A stretch of 64,000 nt of DNA from Nonomuraea solani (GTDB lineage Bacteria; Actinomycetota; Actinomycetes; Streptosporangiales; Streptosporangiaceae), in NCBI RefSeq assembly GCF_900108335.1, contig NZ_FNVT01000018.1, forward strand, positions 124,001-188,000, written 5' to 3'. Below, piece after piece: positions 31,487-40,435 of the stretch. Position numbers and translations under genes: made by a program. Below the pieces are notes generated by a model. That model saw only the letters and a list, made by a program, of their open reading frames with translations, did no database searches and had not been told where the DNA came from. Position 1 is the first letter of the stretch. Each line of letters opens with the position of its first letter.

Positions 31487-32230
31487 ATGAAGCAGTTGGA
31501 AGGCAAGACCGCCGTCGTCACCGGTGGCGGAACGGGGATCGGCCTCGCCGCCGCCATCCGATTGGCGGCCGAGGGGGCGCACGTCTTCATCACCGGCCGC
31601 CGGAAGACCGTTCTGGACGCGGCGGTGGAGAGCATCGGCGCGGCGACCGCCGTACCGGGTGACATCTCGGACCCGGCCGATCTGGACCGGCTCTATGCGG
31701 CGGTCGAGGCTCGGGGGCGGGGCCTGGACGTGCTGTTCGCCAACGCCGCCGCGGCGTCGTTCGCGACGCTGGAGCAGGTCACCGAGGAGCACTTCGACGA
31801 GACCTTCGGCGTCAACGTCCGGGGCACCCTGTTCACGGTGCAGAAGGCGCTGCCGCTGCTCAACGACGGCGCGTCGGTGATCCTGAACTCCTCGGTGCGC
31901 GCCGGTGACGGTGTCGCGGCGTTCGGCACGTACGCGGCCTCCAAGGCGGCGATCCGATCCTTCGCCCGGACCTGGGCCAACGAGCTCAAGGACCGGAACA
32001 TCCGGGTCAACGCGATCTCCCCGGGCACCATCGACACCCCTGGTCTCGACGGCGTGGTCGATGCGGCGGACACGCCCGTCACCAAGTCGCACTTCGCCGC
32101 GGGCGTCCCCCTCGGCCGGATCGGGCGTCCGGAGGAGGTCGCCAACGTGGTGGCCTTCCTCGCGTCCGACCAGGGCAGCTTCTTCCTCGGCGCCAACTTG
32201 ATCGTCGATGGCGGCGAGGTGCACATCTAG
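31487..32230 (+). CDS. Short-chain dehydrogenase/reductase
   Basis: 247 residues, classical SDR. TGGGTGIG binds the nicotinamide cofactor, ANAAA replaces NNAG, Ser of ILNSSVRAG, Tyr of TYAASKAAIRSF and Lys complete the active site, and ISPGTIDTPG follows. The C-terminal ASDQGSFFLGANLIVDGGE is typical. Such SDRs beside TetR genes are often induced by the quinones or aldehydes they reduce, but the substrate is unknown. GAGGTG precedes the ATG. Confidence 0.88.
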   Translation: MKQLEGKTAVVTGGGTGIGLAAAIRLAAEGAHVFITGRRKTVLDAAVESIGAATAVPGDISDPADLDRLYAAVEARGRGLDVLFANAAAASFATLEQVTEEHFDETFGVNVRGTLFTVQKALPLLNDGASVILNSSVRAGDGVAAFGTYAASKAAIRSFARTWANELKDRNIRVNAISPGTIDTPGLDGVVDAADTPVTKSHFAAGVPLGRIGRPEEVANVVAFLASDQGSFFLGANLIVDGGEVHI

Positions 32231-32303
32231 CCAATTGACTGGGAAACGGGTATTGACCGGTCAAAATGGGCGCGGCGGGCCTTCATCGAAGGTTCGCAGG
32301 AGG

Positions 32304-33344
32304 TCAGGGCATCAGATCCCGGAGTCGCTCGATCGCGGCGATCCGCCCGGCCGAGTCCTCCGCGAGCGGCTTCACGCTGACCGTCGTGATGCCGCACTCG
32401 GCGAGTTCGGCGACACGTTCGGCCACGTACTCCTTCGGGCCGATGAGCGACGTGGCGCGCAGGAGGTCGCCGGGCACGGCGGCCTCCGCCTCGCTCTTGC
32501 GGCCCGACAGGTAGAGGTCCTGGATGAGCGCGGCCTCGCGTTCGTAGCCGTACCGGCGGGCGAGGTCGTTGTAGAAGTTCTTGCCCTGGGCACCCATGCC
32601 GCCGATGTAGAGCGCGAGCTGCGGGCGGGCGCGGTCGAGCAGGTGGCCGACGTCGTCGCCGATGGCCAGCGGCATGGTGGCCACGATGTCCAGCGGGCCC
32701 AGGCTCGGGTCGCGGGCGGCCGCACCGGCGTCGAGCGACGGGCCCCACACCTGCCGCAGCCTGCCGGGATGCAGGAAGATCGGCAGCCAGCCCTCGGCGA
32801 TCTCGGCGGCGAGCCGCACGTTCTTGGGACCGATGGCGGCCAGCATGATCGGGACGCGGTCGCGTACCGGATGATTGATGAGCTTGAGTGGCTTGCCCAG
32901 GCCGGTCCCGCGCCCGGCGGGCAGCGGGAGCTCGTAGTGCTCGCCCTGGTACACGACCGCCTCGCGGCTCCACACCCGGCGGCAGATGTCCACGATCTCG
33001 CGGGTACGGGCGATCGGCGCGTCATAGGGCACCCCGTGGAACCCCTCCACCACCTGCGGCCCCGAGGCGCCCAGACCGAGCGTGAACCGGCCGTCCGACA
33101 CGTAGTCCAGCCCGGCCGCGGTCATCGCGAGCAGTGACGGCGTCCGGGTGTAGATCGGCAGGATCGCCGAGGCCAGGTGCATCCGGTCGGTGGCGCCGGC
33201 GAGATAGCCGAGCTGGCTCACGGCGTCGAAGGAGTAGGCCTCCGCCACGAAGGCGATCTCCACCCCGGCCGCCTCCAGGTCGCGCAGCCCCGCGGCCGCC
33301 TCCTTGAAACCGCCGCCGTAGGCCAGGGTCGTGCCGATCCGCAT
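32304..33344 (-). CDS. LLM-class F420-dependent oxidoreductase
   Basis: 346 residues, bacterial luciferase-like TIM barrel. MRIGTTLAYGGGF opens strand 1, DYVSDGRFTLGLGASGPQVV matches the family region that binds the F420 phosphate, and KPLKLINHPVRDRVPIMLAA and NVRLAAEIAEGWLPIF follow. Many members in actinomycetes use F420 rather than FMN. It faces the Liv importer across a 281-base region with two TetR-type operators, which suggests that it belongs to the same regulon. Confidence 0.85.
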   Translation of the reverse strand: MRIGTTLAYGGGFKEAAAGLRDLEAAGVEIAFVAEAYSFDAVSQLGYLAGATDRMHLASAILPIYTRTPSLLAMTAAGLDYVSDGRFTLGLGASGPQVVEGFHGVPYDAPIARTREIVDICRRVWSREAVVYQGEHYELPLPAGRGTGLGKPLKLINHPVRDRVPIMLAAIGPKNVRLAAEIAEGWLPIFLHPGRLRQVWGPSLDAGAAARDPSLGPLDIVATMPLAIGDDVGHLLDRARPQLALYIGGMGAQGKNFYNDLARRYGYEREAALIQDLYLSGRKSEAEAAVPGDLLRATSLIGPKEYVAERVAELAECGITTVSVKPLAEDSAGRIAAIERLRDLMP

Positions 33345-33441
33345 GGCGAAACCTCCAAGGTCAGATGGGCCGCGGGCCCGTACCGCCCGCGTCCGCCAAG
33401 GTGTTGACGTGTGTCTCAGAGGTCACTTACAGTACGCCTAC

Positions 33442-33456
33442 TTAACGAACGATCGA
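33442..33456. promoter_or_regulatory. TTAACGAACGATCGA operator, copy 1
   Basis: TTAACGAACGATCGA between the LLM gene and livF, identical to copy 2 at 33477. The core CGAACGATCG occurs again in inverted sense before the acyl-CoA dehydrogenase gene (39234). Confidence 0.7.
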
Positions 33457-33476
33457 TAGTGGCAACTCGATTTAAC

Positions 33477-33491
33477 TTAACGAACGATCGA
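33477..33491. promoter_or_regulatory. TTAACGAACGATCGA operator, copy 2
   Basis: An identical 15-base direct copy 35 bases from copy 1, i.e. a little over three helical turns. Confidence 0.7.
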
Positions 33492-33625
33492 CGCATATCT
33501 GGGTGAGGTAGTGCCGTCGCCTGGAGGAGCGGCGGGAACGTGGCGTTCAGAGCGGGGGAAGGCGGCGGCATATGGCGACCGAAGCCGCCTCACGACAGTG
33601 AGGCCATAAGACAGAGAGAAACCGG

Positions 33626-34417
33626 ATGCTCGAGATCGAAGGGCTCGCCGTCCGTTACGGCGCACGCGAGCCGGTACTCCACGAGGTGAGCCTCACAGTC
33701 GGTGAGGCGGGCGTCGTCGCGCTGCTCGGCGCGAACGGCGCGGGAAAGACCTCTCTCATGCGGGCCGTCTCGCGGACGATCGCGCTGCACGGCGGGTCGG
33801 TCACCGCGGGGTCGATCCGCTTCCTGGGACAGGAGATCACCGGGGCGAACCCGGCCGGTGTGGTGGCCCGCGGGCTCGTACAGGTCCCGGAGGGCCGGCA
33901 CGTGTTCGGCCCGCTCACCGTCGACGAGAACCTCGACGCGGGCGCCATCACCGTCCGCTCCCGCGAGGCGAAGGCGCGTACCCGAAGTCAGGTCTTCGAG
34001 ATGTTCCCCCGGCTGGCCGAGCGGCGCCGGCAGCGGGCCGGCACGCTGTCCGGGGGCGAGCAGCAGATGCTCGCCATCGCCCGCGCGCTGATGTCCCAGC
34101 CGAAGCTGCTGCTGCTCGACGAGCCGTCGCTCGGCCTGGCGCCGCGGCTGGTCGAACAGATCGGCGAGACCGTACGCGAGATCGCCCGCGACGGCGTGCC
34201 CGTGCTGCTGGTGGAGCAGAACGCGGCGATGGCCCTGTCCGTCGCCCACTCGGCCTACCTTCTGGAGCTCGGGCGGGTCGTGCTGAGCGGCCCGGCGGGC
34301 GAGTTGTCCCACAGCGACGAGGTCCGCCGGCTCTATCTCGGCGAAGACGGCGACGACGTGGAAGAAGACGTGAGTGACGGCCGGGCCGTGCCCCGGCTGA
34401 GCCGGTGGACGGCATGA
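33626..34417 (+). CDS. livF: ABC importer ATPase, LivF type
   Basis: 263 residues, one of two ATPases of a branched-chain-amino-acid-type (HAAT) importer. LLGANGAGKTSLMRAV is Walker A, LSGGEQQMLAIARALM the signature, and PKLLLLDEPSLGLAP Walker B. VQVPEGRHVFGPLTVDENL is typical of LivF. It is the first gene of the set and overlaps livG by 4 bases (ATGA). In actinomycete catabolic clusters such importers take up carboxylic or aromatic acids as often as amino acids. Confidence 0.9.
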   Translation: MLEIEGLAVRYGAREPVLHEVSLTVGEAGVVALLGANGAGKTSLMRAVSRTIALHGGSVTAGSIRFLGQEITGANPAGVVARGLVQVPEGRHVFGPLTVDENLDAGAITVRSREAKARTRSQVFEMFPRLAERRRQRAGTLSGGEQQMLAIARALMSQPKLLLLDEPSLGLAPRLVEQIGETVREIARDGVPVLLVEQNAAMALSVAHSAYLLELGRVVLSGPAGELSHSDEVRRLYLGEDGDDVEEDVSDGRAVPRLSRWTA

Positions 34418-35205
34418 ACCCGCCCCGGCTGACGGTGGACGCGGTGAGCGTGGCGTTCAGCGGCCTGCGGGCACTGGACGAGGTGTCGTTCACCGTCGAA
34501 CCGGGCACCGTGCATGCGGTCATCGGCCCCAACGGGGCGGGGAAGTCGTCGCTGCTCAACGCCTTGTGCGGCATCTATCCCGTGACCGGCGGGCGCATCC
34601 TGCTCGACGAGCACGAGGTGACCCGGCAGCGGCCGGACCGCGTCGCCGCGCTGGGGGTCGGCAGGACGTTCCAGAACATCGTGGTCTCGCCGCGCGAGTC
34701 GGTGCTGGACAACCTGATGGTGGGCCGGCACCGGCTGACCCGCGCCGGCCTGGTCAGGACCGCGTTGTGGCTCGGCCGCGGCGAAGAGCGCCGCCACGAG
34801 GCGCGGGTACGCGAGATCGCCGGCTTCGTCGGCCTCTCGGAGCGGCTGGACAAGACCGCGGGGCGGCTGGCGTACGGCGACCTCAAGCGCCTGGAGTTCG
34901 CCAGGGCGCTGTGCCTGGAACCGCGCCTGCTCATCCTCGACGAGCCGGTCGCCGGCCTGAACACCGCGGAGAGCCGCGAGCTGGGACGGCTCGTCCTGGC
35001 CGCGCGCGACGCGCTCGGCCTCACCGTCGTCTTCGTGGAGCACGACATGGGCGTGGTCATGTCGATCGCCGACCGCATCACGGTGCTCGACTTCGGCAGG
35101 GTCGTCGCCGAGGGCGCGCCCGCCGAGGTGCGCCGGAACCCGACCGTGATCAGCGCCTACCTGGGCGCGCCGGGCGAGGACGCACAGGAAGGGGCGCCCC
35201 GATGA
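34414..35205 (+). CDS. livG: ABC importer ATPase, LivG type
   Basis: 263 residues. GPNGAGKSSLLNALCG is Walker A, LAYGDLKRLEFARALC the LivG-type signature (Tyr-Gly in place of Ser-Gly is normal for this family), and PRLLILDEPVAGLN Walker B. VGRTFQNIVV is also usual. I use the ATG at 34414, which overlaps the livF stop; a GTG at 34405 is in frame. It also overlaps livH by 4 bases. Confidence 0.9.
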   Translation: MNPPRLTVDAVSVAFSGLRALDEVSFTVEPGTVHAVIGPNGAGKSSLLNALCGIYPVTGGRILLDEHEVTRQRPDRVAALGVGRTFQNIVVSPRESVLDNLMVGRHRLTRAGLVRTALWLGRGEERRHEARVREIAGFVGLSERLDKTAGRLAYGDLKRLEFARALCLEPRLLILDEPVAGLNTAESRELGRLVLAARDALGLTVVFVEHDMGVVMSIADRITVLDFGRVVAEGAPAEVRRNPTVISAYLGAPGEDAQEGAPR

Positions 35206-36092
35206 TCCGCCTGCTGGAACTGCTCGTCAACGGCGTGTCCCTCGGCCTGCTGTACGCGCTCATCACCCTCGGATTCGTCATCGTCTTCAAGGCCACCCGC
35301 GTGGTCAACTTCGCGCACGCCTCGTTCCTCCTGCTCGGCGTGTACGTGGTCGCCGTCACCCAGCCGAGCGTCGGGTTCGCCGTGGCGGCGCTGCTCGGCC
35401 TCGCCGTCGCCGCCCTGCTCGCGCTGGCGACCGAGCGGCTGCTGCTGTCCCGCGTCGACCCGCACAACCACCACGCGATGGCGATCCTCACCATCGGACT
35501 GAACGTCGTGCTGACCGCCGAGCTGACCCGCCGCCTCGGGGAGCACGTGCTGCCGCTGGGCGCGCCTTGGGACGGCCAGGTGGTCAATCTGGGGCCGCTG
35601 ACGCTGCCGCTCACGGCCGTCATCACCGTGGTCGCCGTGCCGCTGCTGATCGGCGGCCTCACCGCGCTGCTCACGCTGACCGGCTGGGGGCTGGCGATGC
35701 GCGCGTCCATCGCCGACGCCGAGGGGGCGGCCCTGGCGGGGATCCGGCTGCGCCGGGTCTCGGCCACGGCCTGGGTGCTGGCCGGGCTGCTGGCCACCGC
35801 GGCCGGGATCGGCCTGGCCTCGTTCCCCAGTCCGGGCGTCAGCCTGAGCATGGAGTCGGTCGCGATCGCCGCCTTCCCCGCGGCCATCATCGGCGGGTTC
35901 GACTCGCTCGGCGGCGCCATCGCCGGGGGCCTCATCGTCGGCGTCGTCCAGGTGCTCGTGTCCGGTCACCAGGACTCGCTCGCCTTCCTGGGGCTCGGCG
36001 TGGGTGACGTCGTGGCCTATCTCGTGATGATCGTCGTGCTGCTGTGGCGGCCGTCAGGACTGTTCGGGTCGAAGGAGTTCAGCCGTGTCTGA
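35202..36092 (+). CDS. livH: ABC importer permease, LivH type
   Basis: 296 residues, about eight membrane helices. The opening NGVSLGLLYALITLGFVIVF and the FAHASFLLLGVYVV segment are characteristic of LivH. GWGLAMRASIADAEGAALAG is the cytoplasmic coupling loop that contacts the ATPases. AAFPAAIIGGFDSLGGAIAG follows. It is coupled to livG (ATGA) and to livM, which starts 8 bases before its stop. Confidence 0.9.
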   Translation: MIRLLELLVNGVSLGLLYALITLGFVIVFKATRVVNFAHASFLLLGVYVVAVTQPSVGFAVAALLGLAVAALLALATERLLLSRVDPHNHHAMAILTIGLNVVLTAELTRRLGEHVLPLGAPWDGQVVNLGPLTLPLTAVITVVAVPLLIGGLTALLTLTGWGLAMRASIADAEGAALAGIRLRRVSATAWVLAGLLATAAGIGLASFPSPGVSLSMESVAIAAFPAAIIGGFDSLGGAIAGGLIVGVVQVLVSGHQDSLAFLGLGVGDVVAYLVMIVVLLWRPSGLFGSKEFSRV

Positions 36093-37203
36093 CGACACCC
36101 TCGCGCCTGCCCGCCCCGCCCCCGCCGAGGCGCGGGCCCGGACGCTGCCGAGCCACCTGCCGGTCGCCGCGGCCGTGGCCGCCGCGATCGTGGTGGCGCT
36201 GGTCCTGCCGCTGTACGTGGACGCGTTCTGGCTGCGCATCGGCCTGTTCGCGATGGCGTCGGCGGTCGGGGCGCTCGGCCTGACCATCCTGTTCGGCGCG
36301 GCCGGGCAACTGTCGCTCGGGCACGCGTTCTTCGTCGCGGTCGGCACCTACGGCTACGCGTTCCTCGCCGGAGACGGCGGCGGGCAGTTGGGGGGCCTTG
36401 GGTTGCCCCCGCTCGTGGCGGCGGTGCTCGCGACCCTGCTCGCCGGGCTGTGCGGCCTGCTGTTCAGCCCGATCGCCGGACGGCTGCGCGGCATCTATCT
36501 CGGCATCGCCTCGCTCGGCCTGGTCTTCCTCGGCCACCACCTGCTGCTGAACCTGCGGCCGGTGACCGGCGGCTACGACGGGCGCTCGGTCACGCCCTTC
36601 GCGCTCGGCGGGTTCGTCTTCTCCGACGCCGGGGGGCTCGTCGTGCTCGGGGTGCCGTTCGGGGCCGTGGAGAACCTCTGGTACCTCTTCCTGGCCGTCA
36701 CCGTCGTGGCCGTGCTGGTGGCCCGCAACGTGCTGCGGGGCCGGCCCGGCCGGGCGTTCCGCCTCATACGCGACAGCGAGGTGGGCGCCGCCGCGATGGG
36801 CGTGCGCGTGCAGCGCACCAAATCCGCCGCGTTCGTCCTGTCCTCGATGTACGCCGGTACGGCCGGCGTGCTGACGGCCCTGGCGTTCCAGCGGGCCGTC
36901 CCCGACTACTTCGACCTCCACCTCTCCATCGACTTCCTCGCGATGATCGTCCTCGGCGGGCTCGGCTCGACCTCCGGCGCGATCATCGGGGCGACGTTCG
37001 TGGTCGCGCTGCCGATCGTGCTGGCCCGCTACGCCGACGTGCTCCCGCTGGTCGCGGGCCCCGGCCAGGAGGGGCTGGAGGCGTCCATCGCCGCGCAGTT
37101 CGTGTACGGCGCGCTCGTCGTGGTCGTGATGCTGACCCAGCCCGGCGGGCTGCGCGCGATGCTGCACGCCCTCCGTGACCGGCGCGGGCCCGCCGCCCCC
37201 TGA
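36085..37203 (+). CDS. livM: ABC importer permease, LivM type
   Basis: 372 residues with about ten hydrophobic segments. GLTILFGAAGQLSLGHAFFV is the LivM hallmark. RAFRLIRDSEVGAAAMGVRV is the coupling loop, and FLAMIVLGGLGSTSGAIIGA the conserved C-terminal helix. The GTG start at 36085 overlaps livH. It forms the heterodimeric channel with LivH. Confidence 0.9.
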   Translation: MSDDTLAPARPAPAEARARTLPSHLPVAAAVAAAIVVALVLPLYVDAFWLRIGLFAMASAVGALGLTILFGAAGQLSLGHAFFVAVGTYGYAFLAGDGGGQLGGLGLPPLVAAVLATLLAGLCGLLFSPIAGRLRGIYLGIASLGLVFLGHHLLLNLRPVTGGYDGRSVTPFALGGFVFSDAGGLVVLGVPFGAVENLWYLFLAVTVVAVLVARNVLRGRPGRAFRLIRDSEVGAAAMGVRVQRTKSAAFVLSSMYAGTAGVLTALAFQRAVPDYFDLHLSIDFLAMIVLGGLGSTSGAIIGATFVVALPIVLARYADVLPLVAGPGQEGLEASIAAQFVYGALVVVVMLTQPGGLRAMLHALRDRRGPAAP

Positions 37204-37241
37204 CCCATCCGGCACCCCCCAGAAAACACCAGGAGGACTCC

Positions 37242-38483
37242 ATGAACCGGTCCCGTCCGCGCGTCTTCGCCGCGGCCGCCCTCGTCGCCGCCCTGTCCGT
37301 CACCGGTTGCTCCACCAAGGCCACCTCGTCCGCGGGCGCCGCCGCCCCCGGCGTCAGTGACGCCACCATCAAACTCGGCATGCTGCTGGACCTGTCCGGC
37401 GCGTTCGCCACGTCGGGGAAGACCAGCAACGCCGGCAGCCAGTTCGCCGTCGACGAGATCAACGCGGAGGGGGGCGTGTGCGGGCGGAAGATCGAGCTGG
37501 TCATCCGGGACCACGGCTACGACGTGCAGAAGGCGGTCACGGCCTACGACGAAATCGCGCCCGAGGTCCTCGGTTTCCTCAACGTCTACGGGTCGGCGAT
37601 CACCTCGGCGCTGCGGGACAAGATCTCGTCGAACGACGTGCTGGTCGGCCTGACGGCGTTCGCGCCGACGCTGCTCGGCGACCCGCATCTCCTGGTGGTC
37701 GGCGCCACGTACGACATCCAGGCGATCAACAGCGTCGACTGGATGGTGCGCGAGGGCCTGCTGAAGAAGGGCGACACCCTCGGGCACATCTACCTGCAGG
37801 GCGAGATCGGTGAGAACAGCCTCAAGGGCAGCACGTTCGCTGCCGGGAAGCTGGGGCTGAAGCTGTCCGGCCAGCAGATCAAGCCGACCGACGCCGACCT
37901 CACCAGCCAGGTCAACGCGTTGAAGGCGGCCGGCGCCAAGGCGATCCTGCTGGACTCGACGGCCAAGCAGACCGCGGCGGTGGCCAGCGCCGCGCAGGCC
38001 GCCGGGCTCGACGTGCCGATCATGGGGAACGTGGCGAGCTTCAGCACGAGCCTGCTGTCGACGGCGGCCGCGCCCGCGCTGACCAAGCGGTACTACCGGG
38101 TGTCGGGCGTCGGCCTGCTCGGCGCCGACACGCCCGCGGTCAAGGCGCTCGCGGACAAGTGGAAGGCCAAGTTCGGCGCGCAGCAGCCGGAGTCGGGCGG
38201 CGCGGTCGTCCTGTCCTACCTGTCGACCCACCTGTGGGCGAAGATCATCAGCGGCACGTGCGGCGACCTGACCCGCAAGGGCCTGCTCGCCGCCCGCGCC
38301 AAGGTGACCGACTTCAGCATCGACGGGCTGGGGCCGGCGCTGGACCTGTCGGACCCGGCGCAGCCGACCTCGCGGGCGAGCCAGATCCACCGCCCCGACA
38401 AGGACGTCTACGCCGGCATGAAGCTCGTCGAGGACTTCAAGGTGTCCGACCTCGCCAAGGAGTATCAGGTCAAGGCGGGATAG
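37242..38483 (+). CDS. Substrate-binding lipoprotein of the Liv-type importer
   Basis: 413 residues. The lipobox VTGC at about 23-26 marks it as a lipoprotein anchored outside the membrane. The body is a type I periplasmic-binding fold of the LivJ/LivK group: IKLGMLLDLSGAFATSGKTS, AVDEINAEGGVCGRKIELVI, then FLNVYGSAITSALRDKI and GHIYLQGEIGENS. Ligand specificity cannot be read, but the neighbours suggest an organic acid rather than leucine. AGGAGG precedes the ATG. A GC hairpin follows. Confidence 0.88.
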   Translation: MNRSRPRVFAAAALVAALSVTGCSTKATSSAGAAAPGVSDATIKLGMLLDLSGAFATSGKTSNAGSQFAVDEINAEGGVCGRKIELVIRDHGYDVQKAVTAYDEIAPEVLGFLNVYGSAITSALRDKISSNDVLVGLTAFAPTLLGDPHLLVVGATYDIQAINSVDWMVREGLLKKGDTLGHIYLQGEIGENSLKGSTFAAGKLGLKLSGQQIKPTDADLTSQVNALKAAGAKAILLDSTAKQTAAVASAAQAAGLDVPIMGNVASFSTSLLSTAAAPALTKRYYRVSGVGLLGADTPAVKALADKWKAKFGAQQPESGGAVVLSYLSTHLWAKIISGTCGDLTRKGLLAARAKVTDFSIDGLGPALDLSDPAQPTSRASQIHRPDKDVYAGMKLVEDFKVSDLAKEYQVKAG

Positions 38484-38497
38484 GCCCCGCCGGGGCC
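38483..38497 (+). terminator. Hairpin after the binding-protein gene
   Basis: GGCCCC-GCC-GGGGCC, a perfect 6-bp stem overlapping the end of the stop codon (TAG, 38481-38483). A possible terminator between the importer operon and the TetR gene. Confidence 0.5.
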
Positions 38498-38537
38498 GAT
38501 GATCATACACGCGACACGTGTGGAATAGGATGTGGTA

Positions 38538-39197
38538 ATGGGGACACGCGGCACGGCGGAGGCGGCGGATCGGCCGCCTAAGGCGGTGACCAGGGGAAAC
38601 GGGCTCGCTGCGATCATGCAGTCGGCACGCGGCATCTTCGCCGAGCGTGGCTACCACGGCGCCTCGATCAGGGACATCGCGAAGGGCGCGGGGCTGAGCC
38701 TCTCGGTCCTCTACTACTACCACGCTGGCAAGCAGGAGCTGCTCCACGCGCTGCTGGAAGACGCCCTCGACGACTGCCGGCGCGGCTGCGAGACGGCGCT
38801 GGCCACCGCCGGTGACGACCCGGCGGCGCGGCTGGGCGCGTTCGTCCAGGCCACGGTCGAATACCGGGTGCGGCGGCAGGTCGACAGCCTGCTCGCGCTG
38901 CGCGAGCTGCGCAACCTGGAGCCGGAGCGGCTGGAGCGGTTCGTGGAGCGGCGCGACGCGCTGCCGAAGCTGCTGCACGAGATCATCGACGACGGCGTGG
39001 CGCGCGGCGTCTTCGCCACTCCCCATCCCGACGAGGCGCAGCGGGCGATCCTGGCGATGTGCAACGCGATCGCCCAGTGGTATCAGCCCGGCGGTGACCT
39101 GAGCGTCACCGACCTGGTGGAGCGCTATGTCCATCTGGCGCTCACGGTGGTGCAGCACAGCCCGCCGCCCCGCAGGTCACGCCCCAAGAGCCGCTGA
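38538..39197 (+). CDS. TetR-family regulator, KstR2-like
   Basis: 219 residues. The HTH is IMQSARGIFAERGYHGASIR then DIAKGAGLSLSVLYYYHAGK. The long C-terminal domain (AFVQATVEYRVRRQVDSLLA, GVFATPHPDEAQRAILAMCN, AIAQWYQPGG) has the layout of KstR2-type repressors, which usually bind CoA thioesters of the pathway they control. It sits between the importer and the first acyl-CoA genes. Copies of CGAACGATCG on both sides make it the best candidate for the shared repressor. Confidence 0.85.
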   Translation: MGTRGTAEAADRPPKAVTRGNGLAAIMQSARGIFAERGYHGASIRDIAKGAGLSLSVLYYYHAGKQELLHALLEDALDDCRRGCETALATAGDDPAARLGAFVQATVEYRVRRQVDSLLALRELRNLEPERLERFVERRDALPKLLHEIIDDGVARGVFATPHPDEAQRAILAMCNAIAQWYQPGGDLSVTDLVERYVHLALTVVQHSPPPRRSRPKSR

Positions 39198-39233
39198 CCC
39201 GTCCGATCCGGGTCCTCGTATGCCGACCCATAC

Positions 39234-39248
39234 TTAACGATCGTTCGA
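39234..39248. promoter_or_regulatory. TTAACGATCGTTCGA operator, copy 3
   Basis: TTAACGATCGTTCGA, 19 bases before the acyl-CoA dehydrogenase start. Its reverse strand carries CGAACGATCG, the core of the two sites before livF. Confidence 0.7.
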
Positions 39249-39267
39249 CAAAATAGAGAGAGGAACG

Positions 39268-40416
39268 ATGCGACGCACCGTCTTCGACGACGACCATGAG
39301 GCGTTCCGGGCCACCGTCCGCGACTTCCTGGCCCGCGAGGTCGTCCCGGTCTTCCCCGAGTGGGAGAAGGCGGGCGCGCCGCCCCGCGACTTCTACCGGT
39401 TGCTGGGCGGGCTGGGCATTCTCGGCCTGCAGGTCCCCGAAGAGTACGGCGGGGGCGGCCAGCGCAGCTTCAGGTTCAACGCCGTGGTGAACGAGGAGCT
39501 GGCGCGGGCCAGGCTGGGCCTCGGCCCGGTGCGGGTGCACACCGACATCGTGCTCCCCTACCTGCTGCGCTACGCCTCCGAGGAGCAGCGGCGGCGCTGG
39601 CTGCCGGGGGTGGCCGGCGGCGAGCTGATGACCGCGATCGCGATGACCGAGCCGGGCACCGGGTCCGACCTCGCCGGCATCGCCACCACCGCCGTCCTCG
39701 ACGGTGACCACTACGTGCTCAATGGTGCCAAGACCTTCATCACCGGCGCCGTCAACGCCGATCTCGTGCTCGTCGTCGCCCGCACGTCCCCGCCTTCGGA
39801 CAACCGGCGGGCCGGGCTGAGCATCCTGGTGGTCGAGGCGGCCTCGCGCGGCTTCTCGGTGGGCCGCAATCTGGACAAGCTCGGCCTCAAGGCGCAGGAC
39901 ACGGCCGAGCTGGCCTTCGAGGACGTTCTCGTACCGGTGGTGAACCTGCTGGGCGAGGAGGGCCGGGCGTTCGAGTACCTCGGCCACAACCTCGCGCAGG
40001 AGCGGCTGTCCATCGCCGTGAACGCGCAGGCCGCGGCGGCGACGGCGCTGGAGGTCACCGTCGACTACGTGAACGGGCGCAACGTCTTCGGTCAACCCCT
40101 GTCCGGCTTCCAGAACACCAAGTTCGTGCTCGCCGAGTGCGCGACCGACGTGGAGGCGGGCCAGGCGCTGGTCGACCGCGCGCTGCAGGAGCACGACGCC
40201 GGCCGGCTGAGCGCGGCCGACGCGGCCAAGGTGAAGCTGTTCTGTACCGAGCTGCAGTCCCGCGTCGTCGACAAGTGCCTGCAACTGCACGGCGGATACG
40301 GATACGTGCTGGAATATCCGATCGCCCGCATGTACGCCGACGCACGGGTCACCCGCATCTACGGTGGCACCAGCGAGGTCATGAAGAGCATCATCGCCAA
40401 GTCCATCGGCCTCTGA
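39268..40416 (+). CDS. Acyl-CoA dehydrogenase
   Basis: 382 residues, FAD enzyme introducing the alpha-beta double bond in an acyl-CoA. ITAMTEPGTGSDL-type loop reads TAIAMTEPGTGSDLAGI, the flavin-contact region is YVLNGAKTFITGAVNADLVL, and the C-terminal LQLHGGYGYVLEYPIARMYA and RIYGGTSEVMKSIIAKSIGL are typical. The Glu base near YGGTSE is in the usual position. It starts the two-gene plus-strand unit with the hydratase. GAGAGGA precedes the ATG. Confidence 0.92.
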   Translation: MRRTVFDDDHEAFRATVRDFLAREVVPVFPEWEKAGAPPRDFYRLLGGLGILGLQVPEEYGGGGQRSFRFNAVVNEELARARLGLGPVRVHTDIVLPYLLRYASEEQRRRWLPGVAGGELMTAIAMTEPGTGSDLAGIATTAVLDGDHYVLNGAKTFITGAVNADLVLVVARTSPPSDNRRAGLSILVVEAASRGFSVGRNLDKLGLKAQDTAELAFEDVLVPVVNLLGEEGRAFEYLGHNLAQERLSIAVNAQAAAATALEVTVDYVNGRNVFGQPLSGFQNTKFVLAECATDVEAGQALVDRALQEHDAGRLSAADAAKVKLFCTELQSRVVDKCLQLHGGYGYVLEYPIARMYADARVTRIYGGTSEVMKSIIAKSIGL

Positions 40417-40435
40417 CGAGAAGGAGCACCCCTCG

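Noticed and set aside
34861-34910. Suspected defective ABC signature in LivG
   Set aside because: LAYGDLKRLEFAR is the normal form for the LivG family.
38505-38535. ACACGCGACACGTGT as TetR operator
   Set aside because: Only ACACGTGT is palindromic and no second copy was found, so it was not called.
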